Below are positions 1 through 8,593 of a stretch of 64,000 nt of DNA, piece by piece; position 1 is the stretch's first letter, and every line of letters starts with the position of its first letter. Both the position numbers and the translations under genes were made by a program. The notes below the pieces were generated by a model. That model saw nothing but the letters and a program-made list of their open reading frames with translations. It searched no databases and had not been told where the DNA came from. This DNA is from Streptomyces sp. CBMA152 (GTDB lineage: Bacteria > Actinomycetota > Actinomycetes > Streptomycetales > Streptomycetaceae). The DNA lies in the NCBI RefSeq assembly GCF_014596475.1, contig NZ_MECJ01000024.1:124001-188000 (forward strand), given 5' to 3'.

Positions 1-55
1 CCAGGACCACGGTCTGCTCGGCGAGTGCGGCCGCGAGCGGGCGGGCGGGGCTCAC
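1..55 (-). CDS. Start of a probable homocysteine S-methyltransferase (cut by window edge)
   Basis: A GTG codon at 55-53 opens a frame on the minus strand that runs off the left edge. It sits 2 bases after the TGA of the upstream oxidoreductase gene, so the two are probably co-transcribed. The visible residues, beginning MSPARPLAAALAEQT and continuing VVL, resemble the first strand of Streptomyces homocysteine S-methyltransferases (MmuM type), where this stretch leads into an LDGG motif. Only 18 residues can be read, so the call rests on pattern memory and tight spacing. If right, the enzyme would methylate homocysteine from S-methylmethionine, complementing the metE gene 6 kb away. Confidence 0.4.
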   Translation of the reverse strand, partial: MSPARPLAAALAEQTVVL

Positions 56-57
56 GG

Positions 58-987
58 TCACGCCCGGTTCAGCTGGGACTGGACCTGTGAGGCGATCAGT
101 TCCAGGTGATCGAGGTCCTTCACGTCGAGGACCTGGAGGTAGATGCGGGACGAGCCGATCGCCTCGTACGTACCGATCTTCTCCACCACTTCGGCGGGTG
201 AGCCTGCCAGTCCGTTCGCCTTGAGTTCTGCCACTTCCCTTCCGATGGCGGCCGCGCGGCGCGCGACCTCTGCGTCGTTCTTCCCCACACAGACGACCAG
301 CGCGTTGGAGTACACGAGGTCGTCCGGGCTGCGTCCGGCGCTCTCGGCTGCCGCGCGCACCCGGCCGAACTGGCGCTCGCTGTCGGCGAGCGAGGCGAAC
401 GGGATGTTGTACTCGTCCGCGTACTTCGCGGCCAGCCGTGGGGTGCGGGTCGCGCCGTGGCCGCCGATCAGGACCGGCACCTTGGCCTGGACGGGCTTGG
501 GGAGCGCGGGCGAGTCGGTGAGCTGGTAGTACGTGCCGTCGTGGTCGAAGGTCTTGCCGGTCTCGGTGGCCCAGAGTCCGGTGATGATCTCCAGCTGTTC
601 CTCAAGGCGGGCGGACTTCTCCTTGGGGAACGGGATGCCGTACGCCTTGTGCTCCTGCTCGAACCAGCCTGCTCCCAGGCCGAGTTCAATGCGCCCGCCG
701 GACATCTGGTCGACCTGGGCGACCTGGATGGCGAGCACGCCGGGGAGCCGGAAGGTGCCGGCGGTCATCAGGGTGCCGAGGCGGATGCGCCGGGTCTCAC
801 GGGCGAGTCCAGCGAGGGTGATCCAGGCGTCGGTGGGGCCCGGGAGCCCGTCGACGGAGCCCATCCGCAGGTAGTGGTCGGAGCGGAAGAAGGCGTCGAA
901 GCCGAGGTCTTCGGTGGCTTTGGCGACGCGGAGGAGGGTGTCGTAGTCGGCGCCCTGCTGGGGCTCCGTGAAGATGCGAAGATCCAT
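58..987 (-). CDS. LLM-class F420-dependent oxidoreductase
   Basis: This 309-residue protein belongs to the luciferase-like monooxygenase superfamily, in the branch that uses coenzyme F420 in actinobacteria. The N-terminus (MDLRIFTEPQQGADYD), the segment with DAFFRSDHYLRMGS, the ARETRRIRLGTLM strand and the LGLGAGWFEQEHKAYG loop are typical of the TIM-barrel fold and its cofactor cleft. Length fits a single-domain LLM protein. I chose the ATG at 987 rather than one five codons upstream because the family normally begins at this MDLRIF-like segment. The physiological substrate cannot be read from sequence. The gene ends 2 bases before the probable methyltransferase start. Confidence 0.85.
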   Translation of the reverse strand: MDLRIFTEPQQGADYDTLLRVAKATEDLGFDAFFRSDHYLRMGSVDGLPGPTDAWITLAGLARETRRIRLGTLMTAGTFRLPGVLAIQVAQVDQMSGGRIELGLGAGWFEQEHKAYGIPFPKEKSARLEEQLEIITGLWATETGKTFDHDGTYYQLTDSPALPKPVQAKVPVLIGGHGATRTPRLAAKYADEYNIPFASLADSERQFGRVRAAAESAGRSPDDLVYSNALVVCVGKNDAEVARRAAAIGREVAELKANGLAGSPAEVVEKIGTYEAIGSSRIYLQVLDVKDLDHLELIASQVQSQLNRA

Positions 988-1235
988 GGATCCATCCTGC
1001 ACCTTCGAACTGCCGTCAACCCTGCCCTTGCAGCGTGCCGTATGGCTGCCCGGTCGGGTGAATATCCGTCAACCTGGCGGGCGGCACACGTCCTGACCAG
1101 TGACTGTGGCGCTGAGTGGTCGTTTGCTGTGGCGGAGCCGGACCGCCCGGCCCGCGTGCCGGCGGCCGTTGCCGGTGCGTCTGCCGATCTGCCGTCCCGC
1201 AGCAGCGCGGGAGGGCTTGGGCCGAGGAGGCCGCC

Positions 1236-1466
1236 ATGTCCCAGGAAGCCGTGCCCGAACAGGCCGCGCCGCACCAGCCGGCCGCGCAGTCCGTTCCCGA
1301 GCAGCAAGGTGCGCCGAAGGGGCTGTTGCAGCAGATGGAGGAACTGATGGCGGCGCTGACCGCCGATCTCTCGCAGCTGGACGCGGATCTGCAGTCCTCC
1401 GCCGACCGGACACTGCCGGGCGGGGACGGCGACGGGCACAGCGGGGGCTGCGCCACGGGCAGCTGA
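1236..1466 (+). CDS. Small hypothetical protein with a helical middle and a Gly/Cys tail
   Basis: This encodes 76 residues and I do not recognise the family. The ATG at 1236 has a strong Shine-Dalgarno sequence (GAGGAGG, 1224-1230), which is why I use it rather than start codons further upstream. Residues 1-28 are rich in Pro, Gln and Ala. Residues about 29-55 (GLLQQMEELMAALTADLSQL) look like one amphipathic, coiled-coil-prone helix. The last 15 are Gly-rich with one cysteine (HSGGCATGS). No signal peptide or membrane segment is visible. It lies alone between two minus-strand genes. A leader-plus-core peptide layout is conceivable, but no modification enzyme is adjacent. Confidence 0.6.
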   Translation: MSQEAVPEQAAPHQPAAQSVPEQQGAPKGLLQQMEELMAALTADLSQLDADLQSSADRTLPGGDGDGHSGGCATGS

Positions 1467-1540
1467 GCCTTTCGCGCTCGTATCCCGGGTCGCGTCCCCT
1501 CTCGTATCGCGTTCCCGTTCTTCGTGTGTGTCCCATCCGT

Positions 1541-2032
1541 TCATGACGGCCCCGCCGTCGAGTCGCGCAGGGCGCCCGGCCGTCTCTCCTGCTCCCGTAC
1601 GGTGAGCCGGCGGAGCATTCCGCGGACCCGGTCGCTCGACTCGTCGGCGGCGTCTATGGCTTCGATGCACTGCCAGTAGAGCCCTTCCTCGTCGGTGGCG
1701 CAGGCCACGCCGACGAGGGCCATCCCGACGTCTCCGAGCAGGGCGCCGAGCCCGGTCAGGGTCTGTCTGGCGTCGCTGACTTCGGAGAGCTGGGCAGCGC
1801 GGATGCCGCCGATGCGCAGCCCGGGGTGGTCGAGCGCTCCGCAGCCGCGTCCGCCGGTTTCGCTGAGGCCGCGGGCCTCGCCCCTGAGTTCCGGCGGGCC
1901 GGTGGCCGCCAGATGGCTGCCGATGGCCTGGGCGAGGGCTTGTGCCTGCCAGGCCTCGGCGACGACTTCGAGCACCGCGGTGCTTCCCGCGAGCGCTGAC
2001 CTGCTGACCCCGATGAGCCGTACCGCGTCCAT
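1541..2032 (-). CDS. DUF6099-family protein
   Basis: This 163-residue protein matches my recollection of the Streptomyces DUF6099 family, which has characteristic segments such as EAWQAQALAQAIGSHLA, RGEARGLSETGG and CATDEEGLYWQCIEAID. It is mainly helical and Ala/Gly-rich, with no signal peptide or obvious catalytic motif. No function is known to me. It starts with an ATG at 2032 and stands alone on the minus strand, with a 123-base gap to the MazG-like gene upstream. Confidence 0.7.
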   Translation of the reverse strand: MDAVRLIGVSRSALAGSTAVLEVVAEAWQAQALAQAIGSHLAATGPPELRGEARGLSETGGRGCGALDHPGLRIGGIRAAQLSEVSDARQTLTGLGALLGDVGMALVGVACATDEEGLYWQCIEAIDAADESSDRVRGMLRRLTVREQERRPGALRDSTAGPS

Positions 2033-2155
2033 GAGCCGCCCCCGTTCATACGACGATCCGCTTCCCCGTTCACTACCTAGAGTGAGCTTTTGCGGCTCGG
2101 AAAGCCAGGGTAATTGGGAAATCTGTGGACAGGCAGGGGGTTTTGAATAACTCGC

Positions 2156-2560
2156 TCACTCCGAAGAGTGACCGGTTGGGCTTTCTTCGGGATTCTGTAC
2201 AGGAGTTGTGCTGGTGGGGCGCGCGAGGGGCGGGGCGCTGGGGAGGGGGAAGCGGAGTTCATTGCGGTCGATCTTGGCGGAGAGCGCGGCGAGCGGATCG
2301 ATGCCGAGGACCGCGCAAAACTGCAGGAGATAGGCGAGGACGTCGGCGACCTCGTCCTGTACGCGATGGGCCGTGTCCGGGTCCTCCATGACGTGGTCCG
2401 ACTGATCGGGGGTCAGCCACTGGAAGATCTCCAGGAGTTCGGAGGCCTCGACGCTGAGGGCGGAGACGAGGTTCTTGGGGGTGTGGTAGGGCTGCCAGTG
2501 GCGCGCGGCCGCGAAGTCGGCCAGTCTGCGCTGCAGTCCCGCTACGTCCGGTGGGGTCAC
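2156..2560 (-). CDS. MazG-like nucleotide pyrophosphohydrolase
   Basis: This 134-residue protein is a short MazG-like (MazG/RS21-C6 type) enzyme of the all-alpha NTP pyrophosphatase superfamily, which hydrolyses (d)NTPs to monophosphates. The signature is clear: EASELLEIFQW supplies the first acidic helix and VQDEVADVLAYLLQF the second, metal-binding E..D helix. A K(D/N)RNELRFP segment follows, as in the family, then a Pro/Ser/Thr-rich tail of about 28 residues. The GTG at 2560 has GGAG 6 bases upstream and overlaps the TGA of the ATPase gene (GTGA), implying translational coupling. A house-cleaning role is likely, though the tight ATPase link suggests a joint function. Confidence 0.85.
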   Translation of the reverse strand: MTPPDVAGLQRRLADFAAARHWQPYHTPKNLVSALSVEASELLEIFQWLTPDQSDHVMEDPDTAHRVQDEVADVLAYLLQFCAVLGIDPLAALSAKIDRNELRFPLPSAPPLARPTSTTPVQNPEESPTGHSSE

Positions 2561-3681
2561 GGCTCCAGGTCTACCACTGACGCCCCGGCCACCCCACGCG
2601 CGCATCCGGCGTCCGTGACGGCGCCGAGGAGCCGGATGTGGCCGCGTCGGCACATCTCGACGGCCAGCGCGACGAGTTCGGCGGCCTGGCGCCGGTCGAG
2701 GCCTCGGTCGAAGCCGTCGGCGAGCACGGTGAGGTTCTGCATGGCGGACGGGACCTCGTCGACGGTGTCCATGGCGAGGACGCCGGGGCCGGTCAGCAGC
2801 ACCAGGGCGAGCGCGAGGTAGCGCAGTTCGCCCTCGCCGAGGCGGTCCACAGGGGTCGGCGTCCGCTCGCCCCGGCCCACCACCGCCCTTAACGTGCCGT
2901 CGTCGAGTGCTTGGCCGGTGAGGGCGGTGACGGGGCCGGCGCAACCCGCGCGGGCCGCCGTGACCAGGCGGGCATGGCGGATGGCGCATTCGTCGGCGGT
3001 GCGCATCAGGACTTCGGCCAGGTTGTCACAACCGCGCCGCAGCCGACCCCGGCCGGGCACCACAGGCTCGCGCATCTGCTGCGGCTGGGGGTCGCAGGAG
3101 AACACCGAGCGCAGCGCCACCACGACCTGCTCGGCGGCGGCGAGCACCCGCCGCTGCCCTTCGGTCTTTCCGGCGACCCGCAGCGGCAGCAGGGCGGTGC
3201 CGAGCCGGTCGTCGGGGAGCGGGGCGCGGGTGACGGGCACCGCGCCCGCGGTGTGCCAGGCGGCCTGCACGGTCGAGCGCCCGGGGTCGCGCAGGGCCGT
3301 GGACAGCAGGGTCCGTCCGTCACTGGTCAAACGTTCGCCGACGACGCGGAGTTCCGGCTCGGCCTGAACGGCGAGGTCGAGCCGGACGGGGCCGACGGGG
3401 CCGTCGACGGTGCAGCCGATGCGGAACCCGCGCCGGCCCTGGGCGTCGGCCTCGGCGCGCTCGGGCACACAGCCCCCGGGATCGCGGAAGACCGAGGCCA
3501 GCGAGGAGCCGGAGCCGAGCCGGGCCAGCGCCTCGTACGCCTGAAGGACGCTGGACTTGCCGCTGCCGCTCGGTCCCGCCAGGAAGGTCAGCGGGCCGAG
3601 CGGGAAGGACGCGCCCCGGTGCGACTTGAAGGCGGAGAGCCGCAGTTCGGTGACGGTGGGCCGGTCGCAGGTTGCGTTCAT
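2557..3681 (-). CDS. AAA-family ATPase (RecF/ABC-like fold)
   Basis: This 374-residue P-loop ATPase resembles the RecF/SMC-like AAA group. Residues 1-45 hold the strand LRLSAFKSHRGASFPLG followed by Walker A GPSGSGKS. A signature-like LGEGELRYLALALVLL lies near residue 285, followed by the Walker B strand GVLAMDTVDEVPSAMQ. The canonical DEP triad is replaced by DTVDE, so the catalytic glutamate may be shifted. There is no coiled-coil arm, and a His/Arg-rich middle region is unassigned. The stop overlaps the start of the MazG-like gene by 4 bases. DNA binding or defence roles are possible, but no nuclease domain is visible. Confidence 0.75.
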   Translation of the reverse strand: MNATCDRPTVTELRLSAFKSHRGASFPLGPLTFLAGPSGSGKSSVLQAYEALARLGSGSSLASVFRDPGGCVPERAEADAQGRRGFRIGCTVDGPVGPVRLDLAVQAEPELRVVGERLTSDGRTLLSTALRDPGRSTVQAAWHTAGAVPVTRAPLPDDRLGTALLPLRVAGKTEGQRRVLAAAEQVVVALRSVFSCDPQPQQMREPVVPGRGRLRRGCDNLAEVLMRTADECAIRHARLVTAARAGCAGPVTALTGQALDDGTLRAVVGRGERTPTPVDRLGEGELRYLALALVLLTGPGVLAMDTVDEVPSAMQNLTVLADGFDRGLDRRQAAELVALAVEMCRRGHIRLLGAVTDAGCARGVAGASVVDLEP

Positions 3682-3736
3682 GGAACGGACCGTACGAGCA
3701 CAAAAGATGACGAACCGTTACGCCTCGATCGGCTTC

Positions 3737-4126
3737 CTACGAATGAGGGACGACGGCCTCCGCGATGCCCTCCACCTCCGTGCCAACCGGGGCCAGCAGG
3801 AAGACATTGCGGTCGACGCGGTGCATTCCGCTGCCTATTCCGAAGACGACTCCGCTGCTGAAGTCGAGGATCCGCTTGGCGACTTCGGTGTCGGCACCGG
3901 TCAGATCGAGCAGGACCGGGGTCTGCGCCATCATGTACTCGGCGACCTCGCGCGCGTCCGCGAAGACCTGTACGCGCAGGACGACGAAGCGCCGCTGCTC
4001 GACGGCCGCGTACTCGTTGGGGAGGGTGCGGTGGTCGACCCGCGACGGCCACTCGTTGCGGCTGCGCAGCGGAACGACCTGGGCGAGCCCCTCCCACTGT
4101 TCATCGGTGACGTCGTACCTGCTCAC
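3737..4126 (-). CDS. SepF-family cell-division protein (paralogue, probably SepF3-like)
   Basis: This 129-residue protein has the SepF core: FVVLRVQVFADAREVAEYMMAQTPVLLDLTGADTEVAKRILDFSSGVVFGIGSGMHRV. SepF links FtsZ to the membrane, and its C-terminal domain forms the dimer that binds FtsZ. Streptomyces usually has three SepF paralogues. The divisome SepF lies in the ftsZ cluster, which is absent here, so this is one of the accessory copies. From gene order I would equate it with the SCO5967 type (SepF3). The N-terminus (SRYDVTDEQWEGL) does not look like the usual membrane-targeting amphipathic helix. The GTG start at 4126 has GAGGTGG upstream. Confidence 0.8.
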   Translation of the reverse strand: MSRYDVTDEQWEGLAQVVPLRSRNEWPSRVDHRTLPNEYAAVEQRRFVVLRVQVFADAREVAEYMMAQTPVLLDLTGADTEVAKRILDFSSGVVFGIGSGMHRVDRNVFLLAPVGTEVEGIAEAVVPHS

Positions 4127-4239
4127 CGGACCACCTCGCCCATGTGCTGTATCTGCATTCGGCCATGATGACGCCGCTCACCCGTTCAGCCCAACTCCGA
4201 CACGGCCCTGAGCTGTGAAGTTGTCCGGACCGAGGCGTA

Positions 4240-5145
4240 CTAGCGTACGACGGCGGCCGCCACCGCGTCCGCGACCAGGGCGAAGAAACGGGCGTGGGCC
4301 CGGGCGCTGCACGGGGCCTCGGGGTTCCACGGCAGCACCTGCGACCGGTTCTCGATCGACCGCCAGTGCGGATCGGCGCGCAGCTCCTCGATCGGGGTGG
4401 CGTTCACCCGTATGTCCGAAAGGATGATGTCGGCGGGCAGGGCCGCGGCCTCGGCCCAGGTGAGCGTCGTCCAGCTCGCCCCGCCGCCGGGCGGCGGCTC
4501 CACCAGGTGGACGCCGTGCTCGGCCAGTGCGCGCAGTTCGGGCCAGGCGCCCGGGCGGGCCACATGGACCTGGTCGGTTCCGGCGGGCGACAGGGCGAGC
4601 ACTCGGGGCCTCGCCGGCTCGTCCGTCGACGCGGACGCGCGCGTAGCGGCCGTCACCGTGCGCAGCCGTCGGCTCGCGGCGTCCAGGAGGCGGTCGCCCA
4701 CTTCGTGGTGGTCGCCGCCGAGCGAGTGGGCCAGCTCGGTGAAGCGACTCCTGATCTCGGCGAGGTCGCGCGAGTGCCCCACATCGATCACGACGACCGG
4801 AACATGGTCCTCCAGGTGCTTGGCGGTCTCGGGAGCGAGCCCGTAGACCTGGCCGCCGCCATAGCTGACGGCAACCACGAGGTCCGGCGCGCCCTGGAGC
4901 AGAGCGTCCAGGTCCAGGGCGTGGCCCGCGCCCAGGTAGCGGACGCGGTCCAGGGGCAGCCCGCCCGCCTTGGCCCGGTCGGGCACCGCGCCGTCGTGGA
5001 AGGAGCCGAAGACGGCTTCCACGCCCACGCCGTGGTCCCACAGCGTGGCCGCGGCCTGGAGGTAGGCGGTCACCCGGGCGGGCGCCCGACCCGCCGTAGC
5101 CCTCTGCCCGCGGTCGTCCGAGAACTGCCAGACCGGCTTTTCCAT
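4240..5145 (-). CDS. ABC-transporter substrate-binding-like protein without signal peptide
   Basis: This 301-residue protein resembles class III periplasmic binding proteins (the BtuF/FepB-type fold used for siderophores and cobalamin). Two Rossmann-like halves are joined by a long helix: DLVVAVSYGGGQVYGLAPETAKHLEDHVPVVVIDV in the first half, and LPADIILSDIRVNATPIEEL followed by VLPWNPEAPCSARAHARFFALV in the second. It starts MEKPVWQFSDDRGQRATA with no signal sequence or lipobox, so a cytoplasmic location is inferred, which is odd for this fold. No permease or ATPase gene is adjacent. It may serve as an intracellular sensor or carrier. The ATG at 5145 has an AGGGGCGG sequence upstream. Confidence 0.7.
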   Translation of the reverse strand: MEKPVWQFSDDRGQRATAGRAPARVTAYLQAAATLWDHGVGVEAVFGSFHDGAVPDRAKAGGLPLDRVRYLGAGHALDLDALLQGAPDLVVAVSYGGGQVYGLAPETAKHLEDHVPVVVIDVGHSRDLAEIRSRFTELAHSLGGDHHEVGDRLLDAASRRLRTVTAATRASASTDEPARPRVLALSPAGTDQVHVARPGAWPELRALAEHGVHLVEPPPGGGASWTTLTWAEAAALPADIILSDIRVNATPIEELRADPHWRSIENRSQVLPWNPEAPCSARAHARFFALVADAVAAAVVR

Positions 5146-5381
5146 GAGGTCACCGCCCCTGTACGTCTGCTCCGCGCCGGCGCCGGGTCGACGCCGTACG
5201 CCCGAGTCTCCCGCCCCGCCAGGATCCGTACCCGAGTACCTGCCCGCCAGGCGGCGCGTCACCCCCCTCCGCGCTCCGGGCGTCCGCGCCCCGGCGGGTG
5301 GAAGCGCTCGGCGCGCGGGGCGCCGCACGGCTGGCTAGCGTGGCAGGCCGGACCGTCCGTCACACAGGAGAGAGCACTGTC

Positions 5382-6176
5382 ATGGCCGCAGAACCCGAGG
5401 GCACTCCGTGTTGGGCCGATGCGATGTTCAGCGACGTCGAGAAGGCGAAGAGCTTCTACAGCGACGTGCTGGGCTGGACGTTCGGCGAGGCCAACTCCGA
5501 GTACGGCAACTACACGCAGGCGTACGCGAACGGCAAGGCGGTGGCCGCCATCGTGCCGCCGATGTCCGGGCAGGAGGGGCAGTCGGCGTGGTGCCTGTAC
5601 CTCGCGTCGCCCGATGTCGCCGCGACCGCCAAGAAGATCACCGACAACGGCGGCGAGGTCCTGATGCAGCCGATGCAGGTCGGCGACTTCGGCTCGATGG
5701 CCATCGCGCGCGAGCCCAGTGGCGCGGTCTTCGGCGTCTGGCAGGCGGGCAGCCACGAGGGCTTCGAGGCCAAGGGCGTGCCCGGCGCGTACTGCTGGGC
5801 CGAGGTGTTCACCCGTGATCCGGCGAAGGTGGACACGTTCCTGCCTGCGGTCTTCCCGTACAGCGCCAAGCAGATGCAGGACGACGCGGCCGACTTCCGG
5901 GTCTTCAGCGCGGGCGGGGACATGGTCCTGGGGCGGATGAAGATGGGCGAGGAGTTCCCGCCGGAGGTGCCGCCGTACGTCAATGTGTACTTCGCCGTGG
6001 ACAACTGCGACACAGCCGTCGAAAAAGCCACCAAGCAGGGCGGCATCCTGCGGTTCGGGCCGATGGACACGCCGTTCGGCCGGTTCGCGGCACTCACCGA
6101 CTCGCAGGGCGCGGCGTTCTCGGTGATCGACATGTCGACGACGCAGGGCGACATGCCGCAGATGGCCGACGTGTAG
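5382..6176 (+). CDS. VOC-family protein (tandem glyoxalase-like domains)
   Basis: This 264-residue protein has two vicinal-oxygen-chelate domains. The first is about residues 8-125 (GTPCWADAMFSDVEKAKSFYSDVLGW ... GAVFGVWQAG). The second is about 135-255 (GAYCWAEVFTRDPAKVDTFLPAVF ... AAFSVIDMS). This arrangement is common in actinobacteria, and such proteins include glyoxalase-like enzymes and antibiotic-binding proteins. No substrate can be assigned. The ATG at 5382 follows CAGGAGAGAG. A paralogue of the same architecture, starting with a similar GTPCW segment, lies at 47060-47833. A strong palindromic terminator begins 20 bases after the stop. Confidence 0.85.
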   Translation: MAAEPEGTPCWADAMFSDVEKAKSFYSDVLGWTFGEANSEYGNYTQAYANGKAVAAIVPPMSGQEGQSAWCLYLASPDVAATAKKITDNGGEVLMQPMQVGDFGSMAIAREPSGAVFGVWQAGSHEGFEAKGVPGAYCWAEVFTRDPAKVDTFLPAVFPYSAKQMQDDAADFRVFSAGGDMVLGRMKMGEEFPPEVPPYVNVYFAVDNCDTAVEKATKQGGILRFGPMDTPFGRFAALTDSQGAAFSVIDMSTTQGDMPQMADV

Positions 6177-6195
6177 CGGGACCGTACGACAGGAC

Positions 6196-6235
6196 CCGGG
6201 GAGGGCCTTCACGCGCGCGTGAAGGCCCTCCCCGG
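6196..6235. terminator. Bidirectional terminator between VOC gene and metE
   Basis: This is a perfect 40-base palindrome with two 20-base arms; the left arm begins CCGGGGAGGGCCTTC. It lies between two convergent stop codons, at 6176 and 6275, so it can end transcription from both sides. There is no U-tract, as is common for Streptomyces terminators. Confidence 0.85.
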
Positions 6236-6274
6236 CCGTTTCACCGCCTTACCGTCTCCGCTTTTCCCCCGGCC

Positions 6275-8593
6275 TCACCGCCCCGCCGTCTCCGCCCTTA
6301 CCGTGCGGGCGGCCGCGACAAGGTTCTCCAGGGACCGCCGGGTCTCCGTCCAGCCGCGGGTCTTGAGCCCGCAGTCCGGGTTGACCCAGAGCCGGTCAGC
6401 CGGGACGGCCTCAAGTCCCTTACGAAGCAGGGCGGCCGCCTCCTCTGCGCTCGGTACGCGCGGCGAGTGGATGTCGTAGACACCGGGGCCCACCTCGCGC
6501 GGATAGCCCGCGGCCGCGAGTTCGTCGGCCACGCGCATATGGGAGCGGGCCGCCTCCAGGCTGATGACATCCGCGTCGAGGTCGTCGATGGCGCGCAGGA
6601 TGTCGCCGAACTCGGCGTAGCACATGTGCGTGTGGATCTGGGTGTCCGGACGTACGCCCGCGGTGGTCAGGCGGAACGATTCTGTCGCCCAGGCGAGATA
6701 GGCCGCGTGATCGGCGGCGCGCAGCGGCAGCGTCTCGCGCAGGGCGGGCTCGTCGACCTGGATGACCGAAGTCCCGGACCGCTCAAGGTCGTTCACCTCG
6801 TCGCGCAGGGCGAGTGCGACCTGGCGGGCGGTGTCGGCGAGCGGCTGGTCGTCGCGGACGAACGACCAGGCCAGCATGGTGACCGGCCCGGTGAGCATGC
6901 CCTTGACCGGGCGGCTGGTGAGCGACTGGGCGTACCCGGTCCAGCGCACCGTCATCGGGTGCGGCCGCGAGATGTCGCCGGCCAGGACCGGCGGGCGGAC
7001 ATAGCGCGTGCCGTACGACTGGACCCAGCCGTGCTGGGTGGCGAGGTAGCCGGTCAGCTGTTCGGCGAAGTACTGCACCATGTCGTTGCGTTCGGCCTCG
7101 CCGTGGACCAGGACGTCGAGGCCGGCCTTCTCCTGGAAGGCGACGACCTCGCGGATCTCGCCCCTGATCCGCTCCTCGTAGCCCTCGGTGTCGATGCGTC
7201 CGGTGCGCAGATCGGCGCGCGCGGTGCGGACCTCGGCGGTCTGCGGAAACGAGCCGATGGTGGTCGTGGGCAGCACGGGCAGGCCGAGGCGGGCGCGCTG
7301 GGCCGAGGCCCGCTGCCCGTACGGCTGGGAGCGGCGAGTGTCCGCCTCGGTCACAGCGGCGCTACGCGCGCGTACCGCCGGGTCGCGGGTGAGGGCGGAC
7401 CCGGCGCGCGAGGCCAGATCGGCCCGGTTGGCGGCGAGTTCGGCGGCGATGGTGTCGGGGCCCTGGGCGAGGCCCCGGGCGAGCGTGACGATCTCGGCGG
7501 TCTTCTGGCGGGCGAACGCCAGCCAGCGGGCGATCTGCGGGTCGATGTCGCGTTCCGCCGTCGCGTCGAGCGGGACGTGCAGCAGCGAGCAGGAGGCCGC
7601 GACGTCGACTCGGTCGGCGAGGCCCAGGAGCGTGCCGAGGGTGGCCAGCGACTTCTCGTAGTCGTTGATCCAGACGTTGCGGCCGTCGACGACGCCCGCG
7701 ACCAGGCGCTTGCCGGGCAGTCCGCCGACGGCCGCGAGGCCGTCGAGGTTGGCGGCTGCCGCTCCCGTGAAGTCCAGGCCGAGACCGTCCACGGGGGCCT
7801 TGGCGAGGACGGGCAGGGCGTCGCCGAGCCGGTCGAAATAGGACGCGACGAGCAGCTTGGGGCGGTCGGTGAGACTCCCGAGCGTCTCGTACGCGCGCGT
7901 GGCGGCGGTCAGTTCGGCCGGGGTGCGGTCCTGGACGAGGGCGGGCTCGTCGAGCTGGACCCACTCGGCGCCCGCCGCCCGTAGATCGGCGAGCACTTCG
8001 GCGTAGACGGGCAGCAGCCGTTCCAGCAGGGTCAGCGGCTCGAAGTCCGCGGCGACCGAGGGGGCGGGCTTGGCGAGCAGGAGGTAGGTGATCGGGCCGA
8101 CCAGGACGGGCCGGGCGGCGACGCCGAGCGCGAGCGCCTCGGTGAGCTCGGCGACCTGCTTGGCGGAGTCGGCGCCGAATACGGTGTCGGGGCCGAGTTC
8201 GGGCACCAGGTAGTGGTAGTTCGTGTCGAACCACTTGGTCATCTCCAGCGGCGCCACGTCCTGGGTGCCGCGCGCCATGGCGAAGTAGCCGTCCAGCGCG
8301 TCGGCCTCGACGGCGGCGCGGTGGCGGGCGGGGATCGCGCCGACCATCACGCTGGTGTCGAGGACGTGGTCGTAGTACGAGAAGTCGCCGGTGGGGACCT
8401 CGTGGATGCCCGTGTCGGCGAGCTGGAGCCAGGTGGCGCGGCGCAGCTCGCGAGCCGTCTTGCACAGCTCCTCGGCGCTGACGCGGCCCTTCCAGTAGCC
8501 CTCGACGGCCTTCTTCAGTTCCCGGTGCTGGCCCTGGCGCGGGTAGCCGTACACGGTGGCCCGTGCTGCCGCGGCTGCGGACTTGGTGGTCAC
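6275..8593 (-). CDS. metE: Cobalamin-independent methionine synthase MetE
   Basis: This 772-residue enzyme transfers the methyl group of 5-methyltetrahydropteroyltri-glutamate to homocysteine, the last step of methionine synthesis. The N-terminal barrel starts VYGYPRQGQHRELKKAVEGYW. The C-terminal catalytic barrel holds LPTTTIGSFPQT, the zinc-ligand segment HTHMCYAEFGDI and the late cysteine in NPDCGLKTRGW. Length is normal for the family. The GTG at 8593 is preceded by AAGGAGAG and is preferred over starts upstream inside the leader. A cobalamin riboswitch about 170 bases upstream indicates repression when B12 is available, implying a B12-dependent MetH elsewhere in the genome. Confidence 0.96.
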   Translation of the reverse strand: MTTKSAAAAARATVYGYPRQGQHRELKKAVEGYWKGRVSAEELCKTARELRRATWLQLADTGIHEVPTGDFSYYDHVLDTSVMVGAIPARHRAAVEADALDGYFAMARGTQDVAPLEMTKWFDTNYHYLVPELGPDTVFGADSAKQVAELTEALALGVAARPVLVGPITYLLLAKPAPSVAADFEPLTLLERLLPVYAEVLADLRAAGAEWVQLDEPALVQDRTPAELTAATRAYETLGSLTDRPKLLVASYFDRLGDALPVLAKAPVDGLGLDFTGAAAANLDGLAAVGGLPGKRLVAGVVDGRNVWINDYEKSLATLGTLLGLADRVDVAASCSLLHVPLDATAERDIDPQIARWLAFARQKTAEIVTLARGLAQGPDTIAAELAANRADLASRAGSALTRDPAVRARSAAVTEADTRRSQPYGQRASAQRARLGLPVLPTTTIGSFPQTAEVRTARADLRTGRIDTEGYEERIRGEIREVVAFQEKAGLDVLVHGEAERNDMVQYFAEQLTGYLATQHGWVQSYGTRYVRPPVLAGDISRPHPMTVRWTGYAQSLTSRPVKGMLTGPVTMLAWSFVRDDQPLADTARQVALALRDEVNDLERSGTSVIQVDEPALRETLPLRAADHAAYLAWATESFRLTTAGVRPDTQIHTHMCYAEFGDILRAIDDLDADVISLEAARSHMRVADELAAAGYPREVGPGVYDIHSPRVPSAEEAAALLRKGLEAVPADRLWVNPDCGLKTRGWTETRRSLENLVAAARTVRAETAGR

